DNA of 32,830 nt from CAJUOR01 sp964596105. Lineage in GTDB: Bacteria > Bacillota_I > Bacilli_A > Erysipelotrichales > Coprobacillaceae. The translations under genes were made by a program, and so were the position numbers. Of the stretch, positions 7,947 through 15,690 are shown one piece after another; position 1 is the first letter of the stretch; every line of letters begins with the position of its first letter. The stretch spans positions 1 through 32,830 of the forward strand of contig CAZQRT010000005.1 in the NCBI GenBank assembly GCA_964596105.1. Direction: 5' to 3'. A model generated the notes under the pieces. The model searched no databases, had not been told where the DNA came from, and saw only the letters and a list, made by a program, of their open reading frames with translations.

Positions 7947-8700
7947 GTATCACGGCTGCGGCAATGATTATATTTATATGGACGGCATTCATCAGGATGT
8001 CCCGCTTGATCCGGCCTGGATCCAAAAAATCAGCGACCGTCATAAAGGTATCGGCAGTGACGGGCTGATTGTGGTTTTAAACAGCGATGTCGCGGATTTT
8101 GAGATGCGCATTTTTAACGCCGACGGCAGTGAGGGCATGATGTGCGGCAACGGCCTGCGCTGTTTTGCCCGCTTCTGCCGCGACCAAAAACTGACTGACA
8201 AAGATGAGCTGGTCATTGCCACCAAAGCCGGTTTAAGAAGCGTCAGAAGACTCGCGGATGATCTCTATATATGCAATATGGGCAAACCTGTCATCGAGAA
8301 GCGCTATACGCTCGATATTGACGGCGTTTCCTATCCTATGGTTCAGGTCTCGATGGGCAATCCCCATGCTGTCACGGTTGTCGAAGATTTAGCGCTTGAT
8401 GTCGATGCCATCGGGGAAAAGCTGTCCGCTTTAAGCGGATATCCCGGCGGGATCAATGTCGAGTTTGTGAAAAGAATCAATGAAAATGAAGTCGCGGCCC
8501 GGGTGTTTGAGAGAGGCAGCCGGGAAACCATGGCCTGCGGCACGGGAGCCTGCGCGATTGCCGCGGCCCTCTTTACCGACTGGACACAGGAGAAGACGGT
8601 GCATTTAAAAGGCGGCGACTTAAAGATATCAAAAGCCGGGGAAGAGCTATTAATGAAAGGGGAGGCGGTTTTTGTCTATGACGGAGAAATCACGGGATGA
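7933..8700 (+). CDS. dapF: Diaminopimelate epimerase
   Basis: 255 residues; interconverts LL- and meso-diaminopimelate in the cytoplasm, giving the meso-DAP used for lysine and for many peptidoglycans. Both catalytic cysteines are present in their motifs: Cys71 in MMCGNGLRC and Cys202 in MACGTGACA. The N-terminal HGCGNDY is the usual HGxGNDF motif with small changes. The start overlaps the aminotransferase gene by 14 bases and the end overlaps dapH, so the operon is tightly coupled. The order epimerase, acetyltransferase, deacetylase is not the order of the reactions. Confidence 0.96.
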   Translation: MRFSKYHGCGNDYIYMDGIHQDVPLDPAWIQKISDRHKGIGSDGLIVVLNSDVADFEMRIFNADGSEGMMCGNGLRCFARFCRDQKLTDKDELVIATKAGLRSVRRLADDLYICNMGKPVIEKRYTLDIDGVSYPMVQVSMGNPHAVTVVEDLALDVDAIGEKLSALSGYPGGINVEFVKRINENEVAARVFERGSRETMACGTGACAIAAALFTDWTQEKTVHLKGGDLKISKAGEELLMKGEAVFVYDGEITG

Positions 8701-9379
8701 GAGCGCCAGCCTGATCGCGGCGCTGGTACATGCCGAAAAGAAAACCATCATGAAGGCCTATATCAACGGCCATGATCTGCCCCGTGTGGGTTACGGCAAT
8801 GGCGATTTTCAGCTTCTGATCGGGACAAAGGAAGACATTGAAACTTATCTTCAAAATAACGCGCCGTGTATTGAAAAATACTACCTGGAAACTGCGGCTC
8901 GTAACAGCGCGGTGGGCCTATTGGATATCAGCGGTCTGGAAGCCCGGATTGAGCCGGGCGCCATCATTCGCGAGCAGGTGGAAATCGGGAAAAACGCGGT
9001 GATCATGATGGGCGCGATCGTGAATATCGGCGCGAAAATCGGGGCGCGCACGATGATTGACATGGGCGCCGTGATCGGCGGGAGAGCCGAGATCGGTGAG
9101 AATTGTCATATCGGCGCCAATGCCGTGATCGCCGGGGTCATCGAACCGCCTAGTGCCACACCGGTGCGAATCGGCGACGATGTCTTAGTGGGCGCCGGCG
9201 CGGTCATCATCGAAGGCGTCAGGGTCGGAAACGGCGCGGTCATCGGGGCCGGCAGCGTGGTCCTGGAAGATGTCGAACCCGGCGCGGTCGTGGTTGGCAA
9301 TCCCGGCCGGGCGGTGAAAAAAAAGGACGAAAAGACCAAAGAAAAAACGGCGCTGATCGCCGGGCTGAGGGAACTGTAA
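8678..9379 (+). CDS. dapH: Tetrahydrodipicolinate N-acetyltransferase
   Basis: About 233 residues; acetylates tetrahydrodipicolinate with acetyl-CoA, the committed step of the acetylase lysine branch. Residues ~20-85 match the DapH N-terminal domain (KKTIMKAYINGHD). They are followed by a left-handed beta-helix of hexapeptide repeats (about 90-210; IEPGAIIREQVEIGKNA, then repeated IG-A turns) with the loop EPPSATPVRIGD and the closing VVVGNPGRAVKK. The start is uncertain: TTG 8672 lies six bases behind AAGGGGAGG (8657-8665), while ATG 8678 lies twelve behind; I give the ATG. It overlaps dapF by 23 bases. Confidence 0.94.
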   Translation: MTEKSRDESASLIAALVHAEKKTIMKAYINGHDLPRVGYGNGDFQLLIGTKEDIETYLQNNAPCIEKYYLETAARNSAVGLLDISGLEARIEPGAIIREQVEIGKNAVIMMGAIVNIGAKIGARTMIDMGAVIGGRAEIGENCHIGANAVIAGVIEPPSATPVRIGDDVLVGAGAVIIEGVRVGNGAVIGAGSVVLEDVEPGAVVVGNPGRAVKKKDEKTKEKTALIAGLREL

Positions 9380-10485
9380 TGGATCATTTGACTGTTTACC
9401 GCGATGATCTTCATCAGATTCCCGAACTCAGCATGAAAGAGCACGTCACGACACAGTATCTTTTAGAAAAACTCACCGCCATGGGGTATGAGCCGGAAAG
9501 AGTTCTTGATACCGGCTGTGTGGTCTTTATCGATGCGCAAAAAGAAAAAACCGTCATGTTCCGCTGTGACATTGACGGTCTTCCGGTTTTTGAACAAAGT
9601 GATCATGAGAAGCCTAGCCGCCATGAGGGCATGATGCATGCCTGCGGGCATGACGGCCATATGGCGATGCTGCTAGGCCTGGCTGAGGCTTTAAAAGGAA
9701 AAATTCTTCCTTATAATGTGCTTTTGAATTTCCAGCCCGCGGAGGAGAGTATCGGCGGAGCGGAACAGTTAGTGAAGGCGGGAATTTTAGAAAAGTATCG
9801 CGTTTCCGCCTGCTTTGGTTTTCATCTCATGCCCTTTCTGCCGTTCGGGAAAATCGGATTAAAAGCGGGGCCGCTCATGGCCGAGTGCGGGGAGCTGGAT
9901 GTTCACATCAAGGGCAGAAGCGCGCATGCCGGCATGCCGCAGGATGGCGTGGATGTCATCAGTGTCGCGACGGCGCTTTTAAATCTTTATCCGACGATCC
10001 TGACAAAAAGGATTTCCCCTTTAGCGGACAGTCTGATTCATATTGGCGTCATTCAAGGCGGCACGGCCCGCAACAGCGTGGCGGATGATCTCATATTAAA
10101 GGGCACCGTGCGCGCTTATGACGAAAAGATCTTCGCTAAGATCACACAGGAGATCAACCGGGTTAATATAGCAATGGCCGAGGCTTACGGCTGCGCGATC
10201 ACGACGCGCCTCGAGCCGGAATACCCTCCGGTGATCAACGATGAAGGGCTGACGGGACAGTTAAAGGCGATATTGTCTAATTGTATTTCGCTTTCCGAAC
10301 CGTACATGCTGGGGGAAGATTTTTCCTTCTACCAGCGCGAAGTTCCCGGGGTTTTCATGTTTCTGGGAACAGATGACGGGATCCACCGGGCCGCTTTGCA
10401 TGCCCCGCAGTTTAACTTCGATCCCGCGGTTTTAAAAACCGGGGTGAAGGCTTATCTGGATATCCTTGATCATATCAGACTCTAA
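9379..10485 (+). CDS. M20 amidohydrolase, N-acetyl-diaminopimelate deacetylase
   Basis: 368 residues; expected to remove acetate from N-acetyl-LL-DAP, the last step before DapF (YkuR role in Bacillus). Metal-binding marks of the M20D amidohydrolases are present: CGHDGH at 89-94, QPAEES with Glu122 and Glu123, GFHLMPFLPFG, and a C-terminal GEDFSFY. The dimerisation insert is the usual ~115 residues. Hippurate and indole-acetyl-amino-acid hydrolases share this family, but the dapF-dapH context makes the DAP substrate the best reading. The start overlaps the dapH stop by one base (TAATG). A strong terminator ends the operon here. Confidence 0.92.
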   Translation: MDHLTVYRDDLHQIPELSMKEHVTTQYLLEKLTAMGYEPERVLDTGCVVFIDAQKEKTVMFRCDIDGLPVFEQSDHEKPSRHEGMMHACGHDGHMAMLLGLAEALKGKILPYNVLLNFQPAEESIGGAEQLVKAGILEKYRVSACFGFHLMPFLPFGKIGLKAGPLMAECGELDVHIKGRSAHAGMPQDGVDVISVATALLNLYPTILTKRISPLADSLIHIGVIQGGTARNSVADDLILKGTVRAYDEKIFAKITQEINRVNIAMAEAYGCAITTRLEPEYPPVINDEGLTGQLKAILSNCISLSEPYMLGEDFSFYQREVPGVFMFLGTDDGIHRAALHAPQFNFDPAVLKTGVKAYLDILDHIRL

Positions 10486-10508
10486 CCGGTGACATCACCG
10501 GTTTTTTT
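10485..10508 (+). terminator. Intrinsic terminator of the lysine operon
   Basis: ACCGGTGA (10485-10492), two-base loop CA, TCACCGGT (10495-10502), then T10502-T10508. The stem begins in the stop codon. Confidence 0.92.
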
Positions 10509-10512
10509 ACAT

Positions 10513-10542
10513 AAAAAAACATCATGACAAATGTCATGACAT
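10513..10542 (-). terminator. Terminator of the tRNA operon
   Basis: On the minus strand an 8-bp stem TCATGACA/TGTCATGA with a TT loop, extended by G-U and A-T pairs, is followed by seven T (plus-strand A10513-A10519). It is three bases beyond the tRNA-Trp CCA end and faces the lysine-operon terminator. Confidence 0.85.
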
Positions 10543-10544
10543 CC

Positions 10545-10618
10545 TGGCAGGGACGGCAGGAATCGAACCCGCATCAAAGGTTTTGGAGACCTCTGTTCTA
10601 CCATTGAACCACGTCCCT
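10545..10618 (-). tRNA. tRNA-Trp (anticodon CCA)
   Basis: Cloverleaf with acceptor AGGGACG/CGTCCCT, anticodon loop CTCCAAA (anticodon CCA), T arm GCGGGTTCGATTCCTGC and encoded CCA. The discriminator is G. Last in the four-gene tRNA operon. Confidence 0.96.
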
Positions 10619-10620
10619 AA

Positions 10621-10696
10621 TGGTGACCTGTACGGGATTCGAACCCGTGAATGCATGCGTGAAAGGCATGTGAGTTAACCGTTTCTCCAACAGGTC
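10621..10696 (-). tRNA. tRNA-Glu (anticodon TTC)
   Basis: Acceptor GACCTGT/ACAGGTC, anticodon stem CATGC/GCATG with loop CTTTCAC (anticodon TTC), T arm ACGGGTTCGAATCCCGT, encoded CCA. The discriminator is A. Confidence 0.96.
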
Positions 10697-10699
10697 ATA

Positions 10700-10775
10700 T
10701 GGCGCTTGAAGTAGGACTCGAACCTACGACCGATCGGTTAACAGCCGATTGCTCTACCAACTGAGCTATTCAAGC
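10700..10775 (-). tRNA. tRNA-Asn (anticodon GTT)
   Basis: Acceptor GCTTGAA/TTCAAGC, D arm TAGCTCAGTTGGTAGAGCA, anticodon loop CTGTTAA (anticodon GTT), T arm GTAGGTTCGAGTCCTAC, discriminator G, encoded CCA. Confidence 0.97.
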
Positions 10776-10778
10776 TTC

Positions 10779-10856
10779 TGGGGCGGTCGATGGGAGTCGA
10801 ACCCACGAAATGCCGGAGCCACAATCCGGTGTGTTAACCACTTCACCACAACCGCC
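10779..10856 (-). tRNA. tRNA-His (anticodon GTG)
   Basis: Acceptor GCGGTTG/CGACCGC (one T-G pair), anticodon loop TTGTGGC (anticodon GTG), encoded CCA. A G at the -1 position pairs with discriminator C73, the usual tRNA-His identity mark. First gene of the tRNA operon. Confidence 0.96.
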
Positions 10857-10869
10857 ATCCGCGCAGTAT

Positions 10870-10898
10870 ATTCTACACTACGAGGGGAATTTTGTAAA
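10870..10898 (-). promoter_or_regulatory. Promoter of the tRNA operon
   Basis: On the minus strand TTTACA (10893-10898), spacer 17, TAGAAT (10870-10875). Transcription starts a few bases upstream of tRNA-His. It is divergent from the promoter of the S9 peptidase gene. Confidence 0.82.
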
Positions 10899-10915
10899 GT
10901 GGTTTAGAGCGATTC

Positions 10916-10944
10916 TTGACATCTTCCCGGATATCGTTTAGGAT
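10916..10944 (+). promoter_or_regulatory. Promoter of the S9 peptidase-PPK2 operon
   Basis: TTGACA (10916-10921), spacer 17, TAGGAT (10939-10944). Good -35, weaker -10. Confidence 0.65.
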
Positions 10945-10969
10945 AAATAAAAGGAAAAGAGGTATTGAA

Positions 10970-12931
10970 ATGGAAAAAGTAGAACTCGATTTTTTCGCGA
11001 AAATACTGATGCCATCCCACTTAAAAAAACATGGCGATGATTACTACTTTATCGGTTCCAGAGGCAATGTCGAGGACAACCGTTATGAGAAAGATATCTA
11101 CCGGGTGCGCGACGGCGTCATGACCATGATGACGACCAGCCACCAGGTTGCCAGTTTTGAATGCCGCGCGGACGGCCTGTATTTTTTAAGGCCGGATGAG
11201 AAGGCTTTAAAATGGTTTGGTGAAACCGCCCTGTGCATGATCCCTTATGACGGCGGCGAGACCCGCGAGGTGAGAAAGTGGCCTTATCAGGTTTCCAGTA
11301 TCAAATGGATTGATGATCAGCACTGGATTTTAAGCACGACGCGAAACTTGAAAGTGGAGCGCCTGGTAAATTCCGGCAAAACGCCTCAGGAAGCTTCGGA
11401 AATCATGGAAAACGACCTGCAGCAGTGCCGGGAGTTCACCGAAGTGCCATTCTGGGCCAACGGCGCCGGGGATGTCAGCGAAATGCGCAGCGTCCTGGTC
11501 GACTGGAATGGTGAAGAGGGTAAAGATATCACAAGCCTGGACGGCCAGGCCCGCCTCATCAATGTCTGCGGACACACGGCTTATATCCGCTACGCCACTT
11601 ATCATGACGGCGTGATTAACCGCAAAGCATCGATCATCACTTATGATCTGGACAGCGAGACGAAAAAAACCATCGAACTGCCATCAGACATGGCGGGAAT
11701 CTACGGCATCTGGGAAGCCCCGGACAGCCAATTGCTGCTGGAAATCTCCTATCAGGATAAAGATGAGCATCCTAATAACAGCGGCTACTATCTCTACGAC
11801 GGCGAGCTTCATCTGATCTATTCGGGAAACCCTTATCCGCTGGGCAACAGCGAAGGCAGCGACTGCATGACCGGCAATATCCCGAGTGACCCTTACCTCG
11901 ATGACAGCGGCATCGTGACCCTGCTGACGGTGGAAAATCATGCCGCCCTGGTGAAAATCAACTATTCCGGCTACTATCAGGCCTTAACCGATGAAAGCGT
12001 GATGGTGCAGGAGTTCATCCCCGAGGAAGACGGCTTTGCCGCCCTGCTCATGAAAGACAGCGAACCGAGCGCCCTCTATCATATCGGCGACAAACTGACC
12101 GCCATCGCGAACATCAACGCGAATATTTCTGATGAATATGAACTTTTGAAGCCGGAGGAAATCGAGTTTGTCAACGAGAACGGCCTGACCATCAAAGGCT
12201 GGGTGATATTCCCGAATGAACAAAAAGAGCGTTATCCGGCGATTCTCGACATCCACGGCGGGCCGCAGACCGTCTATGGCGCGCGCCTGTTCCACGAGAT
12301 GCAGTACTGGGCGCAGCACGGCTACGCGGTCCTCTTCACCAACCCGACCGGCTCCGACGGCCGCGGGGATGACTTCGCCAATATTCGCGGTCATTACGGC
12401 ACCACCGACTATCGCGATCTGATGACCTTTGTCGATACCGTCCTGGCCAAATATCCGCAAATTGATAAAGACCGTCTGGGCGTGACGGGCGGCTCCTACG
12501 GCGGCTTCATGACCAACTGGATCATCGGTCATACCGACCGCTTTAAGGCCGCGGCCAGTCAGCGCAGCATCGCCAGCTGGCTCATCTTTGAAAACACCTC
12601 GGATATCGGCCATACCTTCGGTACCGATCAAATCGGCGGCAACCAGTGGGATAATCTCGACAAACTCTGGGAACAGTCCCCGATTCACTATGCCCCGAAT
12701 GTCAAAACCCCGACCCTGTTCATCCACAGCGATGAGGACACACGCTGCTGGATGGGAGAAGGCATTTCCATGTTCTACGCTCTGAAGCGTTATGGTGTGG
12801 AAAGCAAATTATGCTTATTCAAACAGGAAAACCATGAACTGTCCCGCTCCGGCCGGCCGCAGAACCGGATGCGCCGGTTAAAAGAAATCACCGCCTGGAT
12901 GGACCGTTATCTGCGTCCTGAGGAAAATTAA
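10970..12931 (+). CDS. S9 (prolyl oligopeptidase-like) serine peptidase
   Basis: 653 residues with the two-part build of S9C acylaminoacyl-peptidase-like enzymes, which remove residues from short peptides in the cytoplasm. Residues ~1-390 are a divergent beta-propeller. The alpha/beta-hydrolase domain follows, with LDIHGGPQ near 428, Ser509 in GGSYGGFM, Asp590 in HSDEDTRC and His622 in ENHELSRSG. No signal peptide is present. I start at ATG 10970 (AAGAGGT at 10957-10963); an upstream in-frame TTG at 10916 is part of the -35 element. It is 16 bases from the PPK2 gene, so the two are co-transcribed. A role in recycling imported peptides would fit the oppA gene upstream, but that is inference. 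Confidence 0.93.
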   Translation: MEKVELDFFAKILMPSHLKKHGDDYYFIGSRGNVEDNRYEKDIYRVRDGVMTMMTTSHQVASFECRADGLYFLRPDEKALKWFGETALCMIPYDGGETREVRKWPYQVSSIKWIDDQHWILSTTRNLKVERLVNSGKTPQEASEIMENDLQQCREFTEVPFWANGAGDVSEMRSVLVDWNGEEGKDITSLDGQARLINVCGHTAYIRYATYHDGVINRKASIITYDLDSETKKTIELPSDMAGIYGIWEAPDSQLLLEISYQDKDEHPNNSGYYLYDGELHLIYSGNPYPLGNSEGSDCMTGNIPSDPYLDDSGIVTLLTVENHAALVKINYSGYYQALTDESVMVQEFIPEEDGFAALLMKDSEPSALYHIGDKLTAIANINANISDEYELLKPEEIEFVNENGLTIKGWVIFPNEQKERYPAILDIHGGPQTVYGARLFHEMQYWAQHGYAVLFTNPTGSDGRGDDFANIRGHYGTTDYRDLMTFVDTVLAKYPQIDKDRLGVTGGSYGGFMTNWIIGHTDRFKAAASQRSIASWLIFENTSDIGHTFGTDQIGGNQWDNLDKLWEQSPIHYAPNVKTPTLFIHSDEDTRCWMGEGISMFYALKRYGVESKLCLFKQENHELSRSGRPQNRMRRLKEITAWMDRYLRPEEN

Positions 12932-12947
12932 TAAAGGAGAAATAATC

Positions 12948-14450
12948 ATGTTAGAACAAGTGGATTTATCCAAAAAGCTCACCAAACAGGAATACAAGGT
13001 GATGAAAGACGAGCTGACGCCGATTTTATCGCAGCTGCAGCGCGACTGCAAGAAACTGAATATCCCTGTCATCATCGCCTTTGAAGGCTGGGAAGCCGGC
13101 AAAAAAGGCACCCTGATCAACGAGTTGATTCAGGCCCTGGATCCCCGCGGCTTTAAGGTCTTCGCCACCGAGAAAGCCACCGAGGATGAGACCATGCACC
13201 CGTTTCTGTGGCGTTTCTGGACGAAAACCCCGGAGCGCGGCCGCATCGCCATCTTCGATAAAAGCTGGTACCGCCGCGTGCTGGACGACTGCTTCGATGA
13301 GGACAAGCCGCATCAGAAAACCACGCAGGATTACAATGAGATCGTCTCCTTTGAAAAGCAGCTGACCGCCGACGGCGCGATCATCATCAAATTCTTTTTG
13401 CACATTTCCAAAAAAGAGCAGGGCAAACGTCTGAAAGCCCTGGCCAAAGATCAAAACACCTCGTGGCAGGTCAGCAAGACGTCCTGGCGCCGCCACAAGC
13501 GCTATGACGAATACTATGAGGCTTACGAGGAAATGTTTGAGAAGACCGACACAGATTTTGCCCCTTGGCATATCATCGAGGCTGAGCAGACGGAGTTCGC
13601 CGCGATCAAGATCATGTCCACGGTCGTCGATATGCTCTCCGAGAAAGTCGGCGCGCTCATGGACGCCGCCAGCCATCCCGTTGTCAAAAGGGAACGCCTC
13701 GATCATATCACGGTCGATCCGCGCTTTAACTCCAGCGCTTTAGCCGGGGTTGATCTCAGCCTGACCTTGACCAAAGAGGAATACAAAGAGCAGCTGAAAT
13801 ACTATCAGCACCGCCTCGCGGAATTGCACAATGAGATCTACAAAAAGCGCATTCCGGTCGTGCTGGCTTTTGAAGGCTGGGATGCCGGCGGCAAAGGCGG
13901 CGCCATCAAACGCCTGACCCAGGCCATGGATCCCCGCGGTTATGCCGTGAATCCGACCGCCAGCCCGAATGATATTGAGAAAGCCCACCATTACTTGTGG
14001 CGCTTCTGGAAAGAGATGCCGAAAGACGGTCATATCGCGATCTTTGACCGCACCTGGTACGGCCGCGTCATGGTCGAGCGGATCGAAGGATTCGCCACCG
14101 AGGAAGAGTGGAACCGCGCCTACAAGGAAATGAACGACATGGAGCTGCAGCTGGCCAATCACGGCACGGTCGTCATTAAATTCTGGATGCACATCGATAA
14201 AGACGAGCAGGAACGCCGTTTCAACGACCGCATGACCAATCCGGAAAAGCAGTGGAAGATCACTGATGAAGACTGGCGCAACCGGGAAAAATGGGATGAT
14301 TACGAGATCGCGGTGGATGAGATGCTGTTAAGGACATCCACTTCCTACGCGCCGTGGGTGATCGTTGAAGCCAACAGCAAATATTACGCGCGCATCAAAG
14401 TTTTAAAAACCGTGGTCGAAGCCCTCGAAAAAGCTCTGAAGAAAAAATAA
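12948..14450 (+). CDS. Two-domain PPK2-family polyphosphate phosphotransferase (PAP type)
   Basis: 500 residues formed by two tandem PPK2 domains (about 1-245 and 250-500), the layout of class II PPK2 polyphosphate:AMP phosphotransferases, which make ADP from AMP and polyphosphate. Domain 2 keeps the canonical Walker A GWDAGGKGG (near 309-317), RFWKEMP and the lid motif FDRTWYGRV. Domain 1 is altered at the same sites: GWEAGKKGT (47-55), with Asp to Glu and Gly to Lys, and FDKSWYRRV in the lid, so catalysis probably rests on domain 2, as reported for other two-domain members. A strong SD (AAAGGAG) precedes ATG 12948. It is the second gene after the S9 peptidase. Confidence 0.93.
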   Translation: MLEQVDLSKKLTKQEYKVMKDELTPILSQLQRDCKKLNIPVIIAFEGWEAGKKGTLINELIQALDPRGFKVFATEKATEDETMHPFLWRFWTKTPERGRIAIFDKSWYRRVLDDCFDEDKPHQKTTQDYNEIVSFEKQLTADGAIIIKFFLHISKKEQGKRLKALAKDQNTSWQVSKTSWRRHKRYDEYYEAYEEMFEKTDTDFAPWHIIEAEQTEFAAIKIMSTVVDMLSEKVGALMDAASHPVVKRERLDHITVDPRFNSSALAGVDLSLTLTKEEYKEQLKYYQHRLAELHNEIYKKRIPVVLAFEGWDAGGKGGAIKRLTQAMDPRGYAVNPTASPNDIEKAHHYLWRFWKEMPKDGHIAIFDRTWYGRVMVERIEGFATEEEWNRAYKEMNDMELQLANHGTVVIKFWMHIDKDEQERRFNDRMTNPEKQWKITDEDWRNREKWDDYEIAVDEMLLRTSTSYAPWVIVEANSKYYARIKVLKTVVEALEKALKKK

Positions 14451-14496
14451 AGTTTCTTAATATTTCCGAAATGGAAAGTAAAAGCGGGCCGGGGTC

Positions 14497-14505
14497 TGCT
14501 ATAAT
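14497..14505 (+). promoter_or_regulatory. Extended -10 promoter of the AI-2E-family gene
   Basis: TGCTATAAT with perfect TATAAT at 14500-14505 and the TG extension; no clear -35. It lies 24 bases before the GTG start. Confidence 0.65.
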
Positions 14506-14528
14506 AGGGCAAGAGGGGAGGGACAGCT

Positions 14529-15656
14529 GTGGTCAAAGCGTGGTTTAAAAAATATGGCGGCCTGCTGATACTGGGCGTTTCGCTCATCATCATCTATCAG
14601 CTCGCCAGTGAACTGATCTGGATCGGGGCTGCCCTCAACAAGATCATCGATGTCCTGAAGCCCTTTTTCATCGGCGCCGTCCTGGCTTACATTCTCTATA
14701 TACCTGCCGGTGCCCTGGAAAAAAGGTGGCGGAAAAGCCCGCACGCTTTTTTAAGAAAACACGCCCGGGGCTGCTCCATCTTCTTATGCTATATAACGAT
14801 GATCGTCGTGGTCACGGGCACCGTGATCTATCTGTTCCCGATCATCCGCAGCAACCTGGCCGAGATGAGCGCGCGCCTGCCCGCTTATACCGAGCAGCTT
14901 CAAGGCTACCTCTATGATTTTTCTATCGAGATCAATCAGCCCGAGCTCTATGACACGGTATTAAACAAAATCACAACCGTCATGGACTCGCTGTTTCAAA
15001 ACGGGCTGGGCGATGCGGACGAGCTGATCAATCAGGGTGTGGGGATGGTGAACATCGTCTTTGATGTGATCATGGCCCTGGTTATCTGCCCTTATCTTTT
15101 GTTTGACCGCAACCGCCTGGTCAACCTGCTGGACCGTATCCTGTCCTTGAAAATTTCTCAGGAAGACATCTCCCGGATCCACGAGTACTTTCGCCGCGTC
15201 AATCACATCTTCGCGAGTTTTCTCTACGGCAAGGCGATAGACTCGCTGATCATCGGCATCATCGCCTATATCGGCTTCAGGCTGATGCGAATCAAGTTTG
15301 ACCTGCTGATGGCGCTGGTGATCATGGTCACCAATATGATCCCGTACTTCGGCCCGTTCATCGGCGGTATTCCGGTCACCATTCTGACGGCATTGACTAC
15401 GGGGCTGCAAAGCGGGTTCTGGGTCGGGGTATTCATCATCTGCCTGCAGCAGTTTGACGGTCTGATTTTAGGCCCGTATATTCTGGGTGAATCTGTCGGG
15501 GTCAGCGCTTTGTGGATCATTTTCGCGATTACCTTCTTTGGCGGTACCATGGGCTTTATCGGCATGATCATCGGCGTGCCGCTGATCGCCGTCATCCGCA
15601 TGACCTTTAATGATTACTACGAATACAAGATGGCTTCCAAAAAAATTGAACAGTAA
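14529..15656 (+). CDS. AI-2E transporter-family (YdiK/PerM-like) membrane protein
   Basis: 375 residues. Hydrophobic segments lie near 10-30, 40-60, 75-100, 165-185, 225-255, 260-285, 290-310 and 320-355, the usual arrangement of the AI-2E/DUF20 exporter family. The central soluble stretch (about 105-165) and the C-terminal PYFGPFIGGIP...GPYILGESVGVSALWIIFAITFFGG block are family hallmarks. Substrates are mostly unknown; some members export autoinducer-2, others act as Na+/H+ antiporters, so I do not assign one. GTG 14529 follows GGGGAGGG. It is single, between its own promoter and a bidirectional terminator. Confidence 0.9.
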   Translation: MVKAWFKKYGGLLILGVSLIIIYQLASELIWIGAALNKIIDVLKPFFIGAVLAYILYIPAGALEKRWRKSPHAFLRKHARGCSIFLCYITMIVVVTGTVIYLFPIIRSNLAEMSARLPAYTEQLQGYLYDFSIEINQPELYDTVLNKITTVMDSLFQNGLGDADELINQGVGMVNIVFDVIMALVICPYLLFDRNRLVNLLDRILSLKISQEDISRIHEYFRRVNHIFASFLYGKAIDSLIIGIIAYIGFRLMRIKFDLLMALVIMVTNMIPYFGPFIGGIPVTILTALTTGLQSGFWVGVFIICLQQFDGLILGPYILGESVGVSALWIIFAITFFGGTMGFIGMIIGVPLIAVIRMTFNDYYEYKMASKKIEQ

Positions 15657-15658
15657 AA

Positions 15659-15690
15659 AAAGATGACAGGATTCCTGCCATCTTTCTTTT
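15659..15690. terminator. Bidirectional terminator between the AI-2E-family gene and glnN
   Basis: AAAGATG-A-CAGG (15659-15670), loop ATT, CCTG-C-CATCTTT (15674-15685) with one A-C mismatch. T-rich plus strand and A-rich left flank allow termination from both sides of this convergent pair. Confidence 0.88.

Noticed and set aside
10545..10856. tRNA cluster as an integration site
   Set aside because: All four tRNAs are complete, there is no duplicated 3' tRNA end nearby and no integrase gene.
11984..12727. 247-codon reading frame antisense to the S9 peptidase gene
   Set aside because: A shadow of codon bias in the real gene; Gly/Val/Arg/His-rich composition, no start signal, and the sense strand has catalytic motifs throughout.
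13026..14192. Two long antisense frames (226 and 150 codons) under the PPK2 gene
   Set aside because: They mirror each other because the PPK2 gene is an internal duplication; the sense strand is clearly coding.
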